In this document: positions 28,915-36,650 of the stretch, one piece after another | How positions within the stretch are numbered: the first letter of the stretch is position 1 | How the letters are laid out: each line of letters opens with the position of its first letter | Assembly (NCBI RefSeq): GCF_003946015.1 | Contig: NZ_RHNU01000009.1 | Location: 1 to 64,000 of the forward strand | Direction of reading: 5' to 3' | Length of the DNA stretch: 64,000 bases | Origin: Companilactobacillus insicii | GTDB taxonomy: Bacteria; Bacillota; Bacilli; Lactobacillales; Lactobacillaceae | The notes under the pieces: generated by a model | Seen by the model: only the letters and a program-made list of their open reading frames with translations | Told to the model about the DNA's origin: nothing | Databases searched by the model: none | Translations under genes and position numbers: made by a program

Positions 28915-29574
28915 CTATTTCTTTTCATTAATAATTTTTGTAATTTGATTAACAACTTGTTCAATATTCATATTGGAAGAATCAACTTCAATAGCATCAT
29001 CAGCCTTTTTTAACGGTGAGATTTTACGGTGTGAATCTTTGTAGTCGCGCGCAGCAATCTCATCTTTTAAAACATCAAGTGAAGTATTGATACCACGTTC
29101 AATATTTTCCTTATAGCGACGCTCTGCACGAACTTTAACACTTGCAATTAAGAAAATTTTAACATCTGCATCTGGTAAAACAGTAGTACCAATATCACGA
29201 CCATCCATGACAATATCAATATCTCCAGCCATTTTACGTTGCATTTCAACAAGCTCTGTTCTTACCTCTTTAATCGCAGAAACTTGTGAAACGTTGTTTG
29301 TTACTTCTTCAGTCCTAATAGCATCTGAGACATCTTCATCATCAAGCATGACATGTTGACCATCAGTTTTATTAATAAAATATATCTTATGCTGACTCAT
29401 TAATTTTAAAATACTAGAACCATCACCATAATCTACATTGAACTTTTTTGCAAGTAAAGTAACTGTACGATACATTGCACCTGTATCACAATAGACAAAA
29501 TCTAATTTTTTTGCAATTAATTTGGCAATCGTACTTTTACCGGCTGATGCTGGTCCATCAATAGATATTTGCAT
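28915..29574 (-). CDS. cmk: Cytidylate kinase
   Basis: A 219-residue kinase converting CMP and dCMP to the diphosphates. The P-loop is GPASAGKST near residue 6, the CMP-binding block is DTGAMYRTV near 31, and MDGRDIGTTVLPDA lies near 122. The arginine-rich lid RRYKENIERG follows. It is cotranscribed with der. The terminator of the LysM gene lies just upstream, so cmk depends on read-through or on its own promoter that I could not locate. Confidence 0.96.
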   Translation of the reverse strand: MQISIDGPASAGKSTIAKLIAKKLDFVYCDTGAMYRTVTLLAKKFNVDYGDGSSILKLMSQHKIYFINKTDGQHVMLDDEDVSDAIRTEEVTNNVSQVSAIKEVRTELVEMQRKMAGDIDIVMDGRDIGTTVLPDADVKIFLIASVKVRAERRYKENIERGINTSLDVLKDEIAARDYKDSHRKISPLKKADDAIEVDSSNMNIEQVVNQITKIINEKK

Positions 29575-29599
29575 ATTTTTAACTTCCTTTGCTTAACAA

Positions 29600-29631
29600 A
29601 AGGGCCTAGGACATAATCGTCTAAGACCCTT
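29600..29631 (-). terminator. Imperfect terminator of the LysM gene
   Basis: Arms AAGGGCCTAGGAC and GTCTAAGACCCTT pair with two internal mismatches and one G-U pair. The minus-strand tail TTGTTAAG is only modestly T-rich, so some read-through into cmk is likely. Confidence 0.6.
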
Positions 29632-29642
29632 CATAATGATTA

Positions 29643-30887
29643 TTATTTAACTCTTAATTGTGTCCCTGGTGTTAACGTTGAAATACCACCATTCAAATTC
29701 TGTAATTGTGCCGTGGTCAAATTGTGATTATAAGCTATTCTAAACCAATTGTCACCAGATTTTACAGTGTAATAGGATGAGGCACTATTATCACTAGCAC
29801 TATTTGATGAAGAATTATTATCAGTTGTACTATTTGACGATGACGAATTATTAGAATCAGTGGTTTGTTGAGCTTGTGAATTATTTGCACTATTCGAATT
29901 ATTATTGGTGCTATCACTAGCCGCCGTATTATTGGATGTTCTGTTAGTATTCGAAGATGCGGCAGATTCTTTTTCTTCCGCTGCCTTCTTGGCAGCGGCT
30001 TTTTTCTTAGCTTCTACTGCTGCGGCTTCTTCAGCTTTTTTCTTATCAGCAGCTTTCTTTTCAGCCGCTTTTTTAGCAGCAGCCTTCTTTTTTGCTGCCG
30101 CTTTTTTCTTAGCTGCAGTTTTATCTTTGTTTTCTGAAGAATTCTCAGACTGAGCACTATCTAAATCACCATTACCACTATTACCATGAATAGCACTAAT
30201 AACAACTGGAGCAAACATGATAATAATCAGACCAATTACCAAAGTAGCAACCAAAGTGTGATTACCACGCTGTTTACCTTTACTTACTGCACGAGAAACA
30301 TGACCATCCTCGTCCTCATCGGAATCAAATGTTTTCTCCCAAGGCTTCTCATCATCATTAGATACAGTATTGGATGAATCCTTTGATTGTGCCTCTTCTC
30401 TGGTATCTTCAGTAACATCATTGTCAATATTGCTACTCTCTTGTCTATCAGTCGATGATTTTTTTGCAGCAACATAACCTGCAGCAGCACCAACTCCAGC
30501 TGCAGTAGTGGTTGATGATCCATTATCATCTGTTTCTTCAGATTGACTTAAATGATCTCCGCCATTTTTACTAGCTTGAAGGTGATCATAATCATCTTCT
30601 TTAACTGGTTGTTCGGACTTAACCGGAGCTTCATAGTGTAAATTTGAATTATCATTATTATTTGCAGAATTATCTGTAAAGGGCTCTGCTGGTTGTGGTT
30701 CAGAATATCCATCTTCCCCAGGAGTCTCATCAACACCATTATTACTATTAACGGGAACATCTTGACCATCAGACGGTAATAAATTGTACTTTTTTAAATC
30801 TTCAGGACTAACGGAACCTTCTAGACCGTCAGTGCTTTTAGGGATGCGAACACCACCAGAAGTATTGTTTTTGTTATTATCGGCCAT
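29643..30887 (-). CDS. Membrane-anchored LysM-domain protein
   Basis: A 414-residue type II membrane protein. Residues 1-205 are acidic and low-complexity, and presumably cytoplasmic. One membrane segment follows at about 211-233. The outer part begins with a helix of repeated Ala and Lys (about 255-310), continues as a Ser/Asn/Thr linker, and ends in a LysM domain (about 370-414, YYTVKSGDNWFRIAYNHN). LysM binds peptidoglycan N-acetylglucosamine. AGGAGG precedes the ATG. Similar proteins occur next to cmk in lactobacilli; the function is unknown. Confidence 0.85.
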   Translation of the reverse strand: MADNNKNNTSGGVRIPKSTDGLEGSVSPEDLKKYNLLPSDGQDVPVNSNNGVDETPGEDGYSEPQPAEPFTDNSANNNDNSNLHYEAPVKSEQPVKEDDYDHLQASKNGGDHLSQSEETDDNGSSTTTAAGVGAAAGYVAAKKSSTDRQESSNIDNDVTEDTREEAQSKDSSNTVSNDDEKPWEKTFDSDEDEDGHVSRAVSKGKQRGNHTLVATLVIGLIIIMFAPVVISAIHGNSGNGDLDSAQSENSSENKDKTAAKKKAAAKKKAAAKKAAEKKAADKKKAEEAAAVEAKKKAAAKKAAEEKESAASSNTNRTSNNTAASDSTNNNSNSANNSQAQQTTDSNNSSSSNSTTDNNSSSNSASDNSASSYYTVKSGDNWFRIAYNHNLTTAQLQNLNGGISTLTPGTQLRVK

Positions 30888-30961
30888 TAAAAACCAACCT
30901 CCTAATTTCTATCCCTTAAAGCATATCATAAAAGTTTAAAATTTTTCTTTAAAGATTTATA

Positions 30962-30986
30962 AAAAGCCCTTAAATATGGCACTTTT
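30962..30986 (-). terminator. Probable terminator of ribU
   Basis: AAAAAGTGCC and GGGCTTTTT pair imperfectly around an 8-base loop on the minus strand and are followed by TAT. Its place just after the ribU stop supports the call. Confidence 0.5.
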
Positions 30987-30998
30987 TGATATATTTTT

Positions 30999-31550
30999 TT
31001 ACTTTATAAAAAAATGACCCTTTAATCTAGGATAAACAACTAATACACCCGCAGAAATAATTAATGCTTTTACAATATTAAATGGTACGACTCCTGTGGC
31101 AACGTATGTTGCTAGGCTCATATTTAATTGCATCCCTACAACACCAATATAAAGTGGCATAACCACAAAATAATTGAGCAATGACATAATAACAGTTAAC
31201 GATAAGGTACCCGTGATAACTGCCATGACCTTTTTACTCTTTTGCCAAAAATAATTGAATGGTAACAATAAAGCAATCGCACCAACGATACTTGCACCAT
31301 CCCCAATCACTCCAGCTACACCAGAGCCAGTAATCAACCAATGGACTAGCCCTTTAATGAAGGCAATTAAAATACCTCCAACTGGTCCATATGCAAATGT
31401 TCCTATTATAGTTACGACATCACTAAGATCTATTTTCAAAAATGGTAACCAAAACAATACAGGAAATTCAAAAAACATCACAATTGATGCCAATGCTGAA
31501 AAAATTGCCACTCCTACTAAAGCATGAAATTTGTACGTACTTCTTCCCAT
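30999..31550 (-). CDS. ribU: Riboflavin ECF transporter substrate-binding component
   Basis: A 183-residue membrane protein with about six helices of the ECF S-component type (IDLSDVVTIIGTFAYGPVGG near residue 40). It works with the shared EcfA-EcfA'-EcfT module to import riboflavin. The FMN riboswitch directly upstream confirms the substrate. AAAGG precedes the ATG. The rib biosynthesis operon is not in the window. Confidence 0.95.
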   Translation of the reverse strand: MGRSTYKFHALVGVAIFSALASIVMFFEFPVLFWLPFLKIDLSDVVTIIGTFAYGPVGGILIAFIKGLVHWLITGSGVAGVIGDGASIVGAIALLLPFNYFWQKSKKVMAVITGTLSLTVIMSLLNYFVVMPLYIGVVGMQLNMSLATYVATGVVPFNIVKALIISAGVLVVYPRLKGHFFIK

Positions 31551-31574
31551 AAAATCAACCTTTCCCGCCGATTT

Positions 31575-31745
31575 CCAAAAGAAAAGAGGTCCGAATTGGA
31601 TACACCTAATTAGGGCACACCAAAACAGACCTCTCTGTTTTCTTTCATCTAGACTTTAACTATCGGTATTGGAATCTAACCAATTCAACCAGCACGCTGG
31701 GTCGCGGACTTTACCGCCGGTCGGGAATCACACCCTGCCCTGAAA
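31575..31745 (-). promoter_or_regulatory. FMN riboswitch (RFN element) with terminator platform
   Basis: On the minus strand the aptamer starts near 31745 with CAGGGCAGGGTG, continues with ATTCCCGACCGGCGGT and AGTCCGCGACCC, and closes near 31640. These are conserved RFN segments. Downstream AGAGGTC (31628-31634, minus strand) pairs with GACCTCT (31585-31591) and is followed by TTTCTTTT. FMN binding would therefore cause transcription termination before ribU. Confidence 0.95.
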
Positions 31746-32116
31746 ACCAACTTATTAAATTTTTCACTATTAATATATCATATATCAATTCAAAAGAAAA
31801 TAAACTTCACCGTCAATATTCTGAATCCGGTTACACAATTCCGATAAACGCCTATTTATCAGTTATTACAGCGTTATCATTATTTTTTCTTGATAATAGT
31901 TCAATTTAATTAAAATACACAAATTACAACAAATACTTGAACTACTAATGGACCACAAAAAAGGCGAAATTCTAATTAGGTTAGATTCTCTTCCGTGGTC
32001 AAACAGACTAATTTTGTTCTTCGTAAGGTCGATTTTTCGAAAAGTGTGCAGAAAATGTGCAGACTTTAAAAAAAGTTGTTTTTTGCTTTCATTTGATATC
32101 TGAAAAAATGATCTTA
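31746..32116. other. Long gene-free stretch upstream of the FMN riboswitch and after rluB
   Basis: About 370 bases with no convincing gene. It should contain the ribU promoter and the end of the rluB transcript. A possible minus-strand hairpin at 31961-31995 (TCTAA/TTAGA core, then CTTTTTT) may be the rluB terminator. Two direct repeats TGTGCAGA lie at 32045-32052 and 32056-32063. A 51-codon open frame at 31948-32103 (plus) has no ribosome site, and I do not call it a gene. Confidence 0.5.
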
Positions 32117-32839
32117 TTAACGTTTTTCCTTCAATTGTGCAACTTCAAGTCTTGTAAGATTTCTATATTTACCAGAAACCAAGCCATCCAACGTTAGAAA
32201 ACCATACTTCTCACGAGACAATTTTTCTACTGGATGTCCAACGGCTTCAAACATATTTTTAACTTGATGATTATGACCTTCATGAATAACAATTTTTACA
32301 AGAGACGTATTCTTCTTGGAATCTTTAGACATGACATGCACTTTAGCAGGAGATGTCTTGAAATCTTTCAATTTCATTCCCTTTTCCATTTTTTTAATCT
32401 CTTCTATTGTCAAAAATCCACGGACTTTAGCTACATATGTCTTATCAACATGATAACGAGGGTGCATTAATTGATTGGCAAATTCACCATCATTAGTCAA
32501 TAATAACAATCCCGAAGTATCGTAGTCTAAACGGCCTATTGGATAGACACGTTCTTCGACATCATCTTCTAGTAAATCCGTTACAACTTTTCTTCCTTTA
32601 TCATCTTTTACAGCAGATATAACACCACGTGGCTTATATAACAAAATATAACGCTTTTTTTCATCGTGAAGTGGAACACCGTCAACTTCAACTTTATCAC
32701 GATGATCTATTTTAATACCCATTTCCGTCACTGTCTTGCCATTAACTACTACATGCCCTTCAGCAATTAATTTTTCAGACGCTCTACGTGAAGCAACACC
32801 GGCATCTGCCATAAATTTTTGTAATCTAACTTTCTCCAT
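32117..32839 (-). CDS. rluB: rRNA pseudouridine synthase RluB
   Basis: A 240-residue enzyme of the RsuA/RluB family that makes pseudouridine in 23S rRNA. The N-terminal S4 RNA-binding domain covers residues 1-60 (RLQKFMADAGVASRRASEKL). The catalytic Asp lies in GRLDYDTSGLLLLT near residue 104. GGAG precedes the ATG. It overlaps the end of scpB by 14 bases, in the scpA-scpB-rluB order common to Firmicutes. Confidence 0.94.
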   Translation of the reverse strand: MEKVRLQKFMADAGVASRRASEKLIAEGHVVVNGKTVTEMGIKIDHRDKVEVDGVPLHDEKKRYILLYKPRGVISAVKDDKGRKVVTDLLEDDVEERVYPIGRLDYDTSGLLLLTNDGEFANQLMHPRYHVDKTYVAKVRGFLTIEEIKKMEKGMKLKDFKTSPAKVHVMSKDSKKNTSLVKIVIHEGHNHQVKNMFEAVGHPVEKLSREKYGFLTLDGLVSGKYRNLTRLEVAQLKEKR

Positions 32840-33377
32840 TAAAATCTCCTATATTATCTTCTTGCATATTTTCAAATTTTTCTATCGGTGGTAAATCTTT
32901 CAAACTCTTGATACCAAAATAATCAAAGAAGCCATCGGTCACAACATAAAGATTGGGATGACCTGGTACATTCTTCTTACCATTTTCCATAATCAAATTT
33001 CTAGCAAGCAGTGTATTAATACTACCTGAACTTTGCACACCACGGATTTCATCAATTTCAATTCTGGTAATTGGCTGGCGATAGGCTACAATTGATAGCA
33101 CTTCTAGAGCAGCTTGACTAAGTTTGGTTCCTAATCCTGACTTAAAATACTTTGTCAACAACCCACTATATTCACTCTTCGTTATCAATTTATATCTTGA
33201 GTTAAAATTAGCTAACTGAATTCCTGATTCTTCATCACCGGCGAGTTTTATTGTTAACTGCTCCATAGTTTGACGTAAAGCCGCACTATCAATTTCTAAT
33301 AATCCAGCTAAGTCTTTTTCTTTTATACCTTGATCTCCTGCCACAAAAAGCAGTGCCATAATTTTTGCTTGATACAC
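32826..33377 (-). CDS. scpB: Segregation and condensation protein B
   Basis: A 183-residue winged-helix protein. It binds ScpA and Smc to form the bacterial condensin, needed for chromosome compaction and segregation. Typical motifs are VAYRQPITRIEIDEIRG near residue 95 and GHPNLYVVTDGFFDYF near 139. The start is a GTG behind GAGG, two bases after the scpA stop. Confidence 0.95.
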   Translation of the reverse strand: MYQAKIMALLFVAGDQGIKEKDLAGLLEIDSAALRQTMEQLTIKLAGDEESGIQLANFNSRYKLITKSEYSGLLTKYFKSGLGTKLSQAALEVLSIVAYRQPITRIEIDEIRGVQSSGSINTLLARNLIMENGKKNVPGHPNLYVVTDGFFDYFGIKSLKDLPPIEKFENMQEDNIGDFNGES

Positions 33378-33379
33378 TT

Positions 33380-34105
33380 TCAGTTCCTCAATTCAATAAA
33401 TAATTCACCATCTAAACCATCTTGTGTGGCAGTAATTTGCTGCTTACTAATCATTTCCAAAATTGCCATAAAGTCTGTTACTACTTCCTCTATGTCATCT
33501 TGAAGCTTCAACAATGATTTAAATGTCATTCTCTTTAAGGTCGATAACTTATTTAAAATATTTTCTTCAGCATCTTCAATAGACAACACTTCATTTTTAA
33601 TAATCTCAGTTTGTGGCTGACGATTCTTTTCCTGTCTCAACAGATCCGTATATGTGGTTGCTAAATCTTCCAATGCAACAGAATCTGGTTTCAAAAATTG
33701 CTTCAATTGAATCTGCGGCACACTCATATCTTTATCAAAAGATAACTTTCGCATTTGTTCTTTCTCTGCAAAATATTCTGAAACCTGCTTAAATGTTTGA
33801 TAAGTCAATAATTGTGAGACTAACTGTTCACGTGGATCTTCCATATCAAAATCATCATCAATTTCATCTGGTGCTTGTGGTAGTAACATCTTACTCTTGA
33901 TTGACATTAATGTTGATGCCATTACCAAGTAATCACCAGCAATATTTAATTCCAATACTTTCATACTATTTAAGTAATCAATGTATTGTTGTGTAATCTG
34001 TGATATTGGAATATCGTAAATATCTATTTTAGATTCCTTAATCAGATGTAGTAATAAATCAATCGGTCCTTCAAAATCTGTTAAAACCAATTTTAACTTT
34101 TCCAT
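33380..34105 (-). CDS. scpA: Segregation and condensation protein A (kleisin)
   Basis: A 241-residue kleisin that bridges the Smc heads in condensin. The N-terminal signature FEGPIDLLLHLIKESKIDIYD is clear, and the C-terminal winged helix contains FMAILEMISKQQI. The ATG overlaps the ribT stop by one base (TAATG), so translation is coupled. Confidence 0.96.
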   Translation of the reverse strand: MEKLKLVLTDFEGPIDLLLHLIKESKIDIYDIPISQITQQYIDYLNSMKVLELNIAGDYLVMASTLMSIKSKMLLPQAPDEIDDDFDMEDPREQLVSQLLTYQTFKQVSEYFAEKEQMRKLSFDKDMSVPQIQLKQFLKPDSVALEDLATTYTDLLRQEKNRQPQTEIIKNEVLSIEDAEENILNKLSTLKRMTFKSLLKLQDDIEEVVTDFMAILEMISKQQITATQDGLDGELFIELRN

Positions 34106-34491
34106 TATTCTTTTTCTGACAACTCGCTCTCTTGATTTACCTTACTATCTCGCCAATCTTTTAACAATTTACCAAGGCTGAAATTTCCTAAGATAGTTAA
34201 ATCGGGAAACTTCTGTTGAATATCATCAAAAATTTTAAAAATATTACTCTGGGATCGATACGAAGGACTTAGTGAGATATATTCAATAAAAACCGTATGA
34301 TTTGAAAATGAAAGTGCAACGATTCCAGAGTAATCCTCAATATTACTCTTCCATAAATACAATTGACGATTTTCATCTTCTTTATACAGCTTAAGCTCCT
34401 GATCTAAATTTGACATATCCTTTAAATCAGAAATGTACGATAAAAATCCCATCGCAATCTTCTTATTTTCATCACTATATTTATTAAGCAT
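34105..34491 (-). CDS. ribT: RibT-like GNAT-family protein
   Basis: A 128-residue protein resembling RibT, the small acetyltransferase-fold protein encoded at the end of the Bacillus rib operon. Core residues include LYLWKSNIEDYSGIVAL and FIEYISLSPSYRSQS. Its substrate is unknown. GGAG precedes the ATG. In this genome it sits between xerD and scpA, without the rib genes, as in other lactobacilli, so it is probably not riboflavin-regulated here. Confidence 0.75.
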   Translation of the reverse strand: MLNKYSDENKKIAMGFLSYISDLKDMSNLDQELKLYKEDENRQLYLWKSNIEDYSGIVALSFSNHTVFIEYISLSPSYRSQSNIFKIFDDIQQKFPDLTILGNFSLGKLLKDWRDSKVNQESELSEKE

Positions 34492-34500
34492 AATTATCTC

Positions 34501-35421
34501 CTATGCACGAGGATGTGAGTTTTCATAAACTTGCTTCATTCTCGTCTTATTAATATGCGTATAAATCTGAGTAGTAGAAATATCAGAATGACCTAATAAT
34601 TCCTGTACAACACGCAAATCAGCACCATTTTCTAACAAATTAGTTGCAAACGAGTGTCGCAAAGTATGGGGTGTTACATCCTTTTTTATCCCAACTTTAG
34701 CAATATACTTTTTAATCATTCTCCAAATAGATTGTCGCGTCAGCTTATTTCCTCGAAAATTCAAAAAAACTTCTTTTTGTTCCCCATACCGTTGAACTAA
34801 TTGATCTCTAGTTTCTGAAAAATATTTTTGGAGCCATTTAATAGCTGTGTCCCCAATTGGAAGCAATCTTTCTTTATCACCTTTACCAAGCGTTTTTATT
34901 AATCCTAAATCTAGATGTAAATCACTCATGGCAAGGTTAACTAATTCACTGACACGTAGACCTGTGGCATACATAACCTCAAAAATTGCACGATCGCGAA
35001 CTCCGAGTGGTGTCGAAATATCTGGTGACTCAATCAATGAATCAACTTCTTGCATAGATAAAACAACAGGTAAATGCTGTCCCTTTTTTGGAGCATCCAA
35101 CTCATTCATAGGATTTACTTGAACTTTATCAATCAATTCTAACCACTGGTAAAATCTTCGTAATGAGGAAAACATTCTCATTTGAGTAGTTTTTGACTTA
35201 CCGAGTTTATCTTGATTAGCAAAGAAATTAGTGATAACAAAATGATCCTCTGGATATTGTGCTTTTTGATTATTTTCCAAATAAAAACTAAATTCCAATA
35301 GATCTTGTTGATACGAAATAATCGTATTTTTGGAAAGACCTCTATCAAGCCTCAAATAACGTCCATAATCTGCAATGGTATCCAACATCGCTTGGTTATG
35401 AATAGTCAGCTTTTCATTCAA
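34501..35421 (-). CDS. xerD: Tyrosine recombinase XerD
   Basis: A 306-residue recombinase that pairs with XerC at dif. Catalytic motifs are YATGLRVSELVNL, HTLRHSFATNLLENGADLRV and the nucleophile Tyr in TTQIYTHINK. The start is a TTG behind GAGGTG, after the cvfB gene with 12 bases between them. Location before scpAB is the usual xerD place and separates it from xerC at 11.4 kb. Confidence 0.92.
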   Translation of the reverse strand: MNEKLTIHNQAMLDTIADYGRYLRLDRGLSKNTIISYQQDLLEFSFYLENNQKAQYPEDHFVITNFFANQDKLGKSKTTQMRMFSSLRRFYQWLELIDKVQVNPMNELDAPKKGQHLPVVLSMQEVDSLIESPDISTPLGVRDRAIFEVMYATGLRVSELVNLAMSDLHLDLGLIKTLGKGDKERLLPIGDTAIKWLQKYFSETRDQLVQRYGEQKEVFLNFRGNKLTRQSIWRMIKKYIAKVGIKKDVTPHTLRHSFATNLLENGADLRVVQELLGHSDISTTQIYTHINKTRMKQVYENSHPRA

Positions 35422-35433
35422 ATAGTTTCACCT

Positions 35434-36294
35434 CTATTTAAGATAGGTATAACCATCTTTTTGCTCAATTTTTCTTTGTTTCATTAAATTACCTAAAGCA
35501 CGTTTGAAACTTCCTTTACTAATACCGAAATACTCTTTAATATCATCGGGATCACTTTTATCAGTATATGGGATCTTTCCATCTCGAGAATGTTCCAAAA
35601 CAACCATAATCATTTGAGCATCAGGTGTGATTTCTTCAAAAGCACGAGGTCTCATTGACAAATTAAGACGGCGATGACTTGAACCAATTGCACGAGCCTT
35701 AATATGTTGACCAATGTGCATTGGCCCATCTTGTTCATTAATATGAATAAAACCTAAATAATAGTCTTCAGTAATTACAAATGTACCTGAATCTCGAATA
35801 GCAATTACAGTACACTCTTCGTCTTTGTTCTTTAATGAATCATTTGCACTGCGGACCAATTGCATATAAAGATTTAAATCAGCTAGTTTACCCCATAAGC
35901 GACCCTTGTGGTCAACATCTAACTTGACCATGACACGATCACCCTTCTTAGGCCATTCTGAATGCTCCAAAGGAAGATCATCAAGCGATACAACTATGTC
36001 CTTGTCAATCAGTCCCACATCAACGAACACACCCAAGTCGGTTCTAACATTTGTGACTTCAGCATAATCCCAAACTCCAGGCATTACCGTAGGAAAATCA
36101 ACTGTCATACGATTTTTATGAGATTGATTTTCATAGACAAATCCAGCAATTTCATCACCTAATTCGGGGACCTCTTCAAGTTCTGTCAATTCTAGAGAGA
36201 AGGTATAACCTTCAATTTGGACAAATGCTTCATCCTTGTTCAAGTCAGTGACTGTTCCAGCCATTACTTTTCCGTACATATCTTTTAATTCCAT
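35434..36294 (-). CDS. cvfB: S1-like RNA-binding protein of the CvfB/YitL family
   Basis: A 286-residue soluble protein with three S1-like OB domains followed by a C-terminal winged helix (PDDIKEYFGISKGSFKRALG). CvfB binds RNA and affects virulence gene expression in Staphylococcus; its role in lactobacilli is unknown. I place the start at 36294 (MELKDMYGKV), behind GGAG at six bases. The ATG at 36330 has no ribosome site. It leads the xerD-ribT-scpA-scpB-rluB operon. Confidence 0.88.
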   Translation of the reverse strand: MELKDMYGKVMAGTVTDLNKDEAFVQIEGYTFSLELTELEEVPELGDEIAGFVYENQSHKNRMTVDFPTVMPGVWDYAEVTNVRTDLGVFVDVGLIDKDIVVSLDDLPLEHSEWPKKGDRVMVKLDVDHKGRLWGKLADLNLYMQLVRSANDSLKNKDEECTVIAIRDSGTFVITEDYYLGFIHINEQDGPMHIGQHIKARAIGSSHRRLNLSMRPRAFEEITPDAQMIMVVLEHSRDGKIPYTDKSDPDDIKEYFGISKGSFKRALGNLMKQRKIEQKDGYTYLK

Positions 36295-36650
36295 AATTTC
36301 TCCATATTCCTCAATTAATAATTGCGTCATTCAAAGTATCTATTACATATTCATTATTATTTTAACAGTTATACCCAGAGTTACATAATTATTTCAGCTG
36401 AATAATTGTACCATGTTTTCATAATCAATTTGATTAAATTCGAAAATAAATCAACTAGTTTAAACACCCGCATGCAAGCCCTGCATATCAATCGTCTCTT
36501 TTACATCATTTCCATGAATATATGATAAATATTTGTAAGTTCACAGTTTTTTTCAAATTCAAGATTGAAATATAAATTTTTTTGTGAAATAATTTTCCTT
36601 GTGGGAAGCGTTTCCAAAAAATATTAGATACAGAAAGAAGATTTTAATTT
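36295..36650. other. Divergent control region between cvfB and the alcohol dehydrogenase gene
   Basis: About 350 bases without a gene. It contains a 21-base near-palindrome at 36387-36407 that overlaps an extended -10 (TGGTACAAT) on the minus strand, the likely cvfB promoter. On the plus-strand side it contains a TTGTGAA half-site at 36582-36588 and a cre-like site at 36602-36616 for the dehydrogenase. The middle portion shows nothing I can name. Confidence 0.55.
36602..36616 (+). promoter_or_regulatory. cre-like CcpA site before the alcohol dehydrogenase gene
   Basis: TGGGAAGCGTTTCCA is a strong inverted repeat with the AAGCGTTT core of CcpA sites, although three outer consensus bases differ. 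It lies about 35 bases before the start codon and downstream of any plausible promoter, so repression by roadblock is likely. Confidence 0.6.

Noticed and set aside
29905-30153. 82-codon plus-strand frame rich in Ala, Phe and Leu inside the LysM gene
   Set aside because: It is the mirror image of the Ala/Lys repeat of the real protein and has no ribosome site.
31948-32103. 51-codon plus-strand open frame before rluB
   Set aside because: No ribosome site, odd composition and no similarity I recognise. The stretch is described as gene-free instead.
36331-36650. Possible full Rex box before the alcohol dehydrogenase gene
   Set aside because: Only the TTGTGAA half matches; the second half (TTTTCCT) does not fit TTCACAA, so I mention it as a half-site only.
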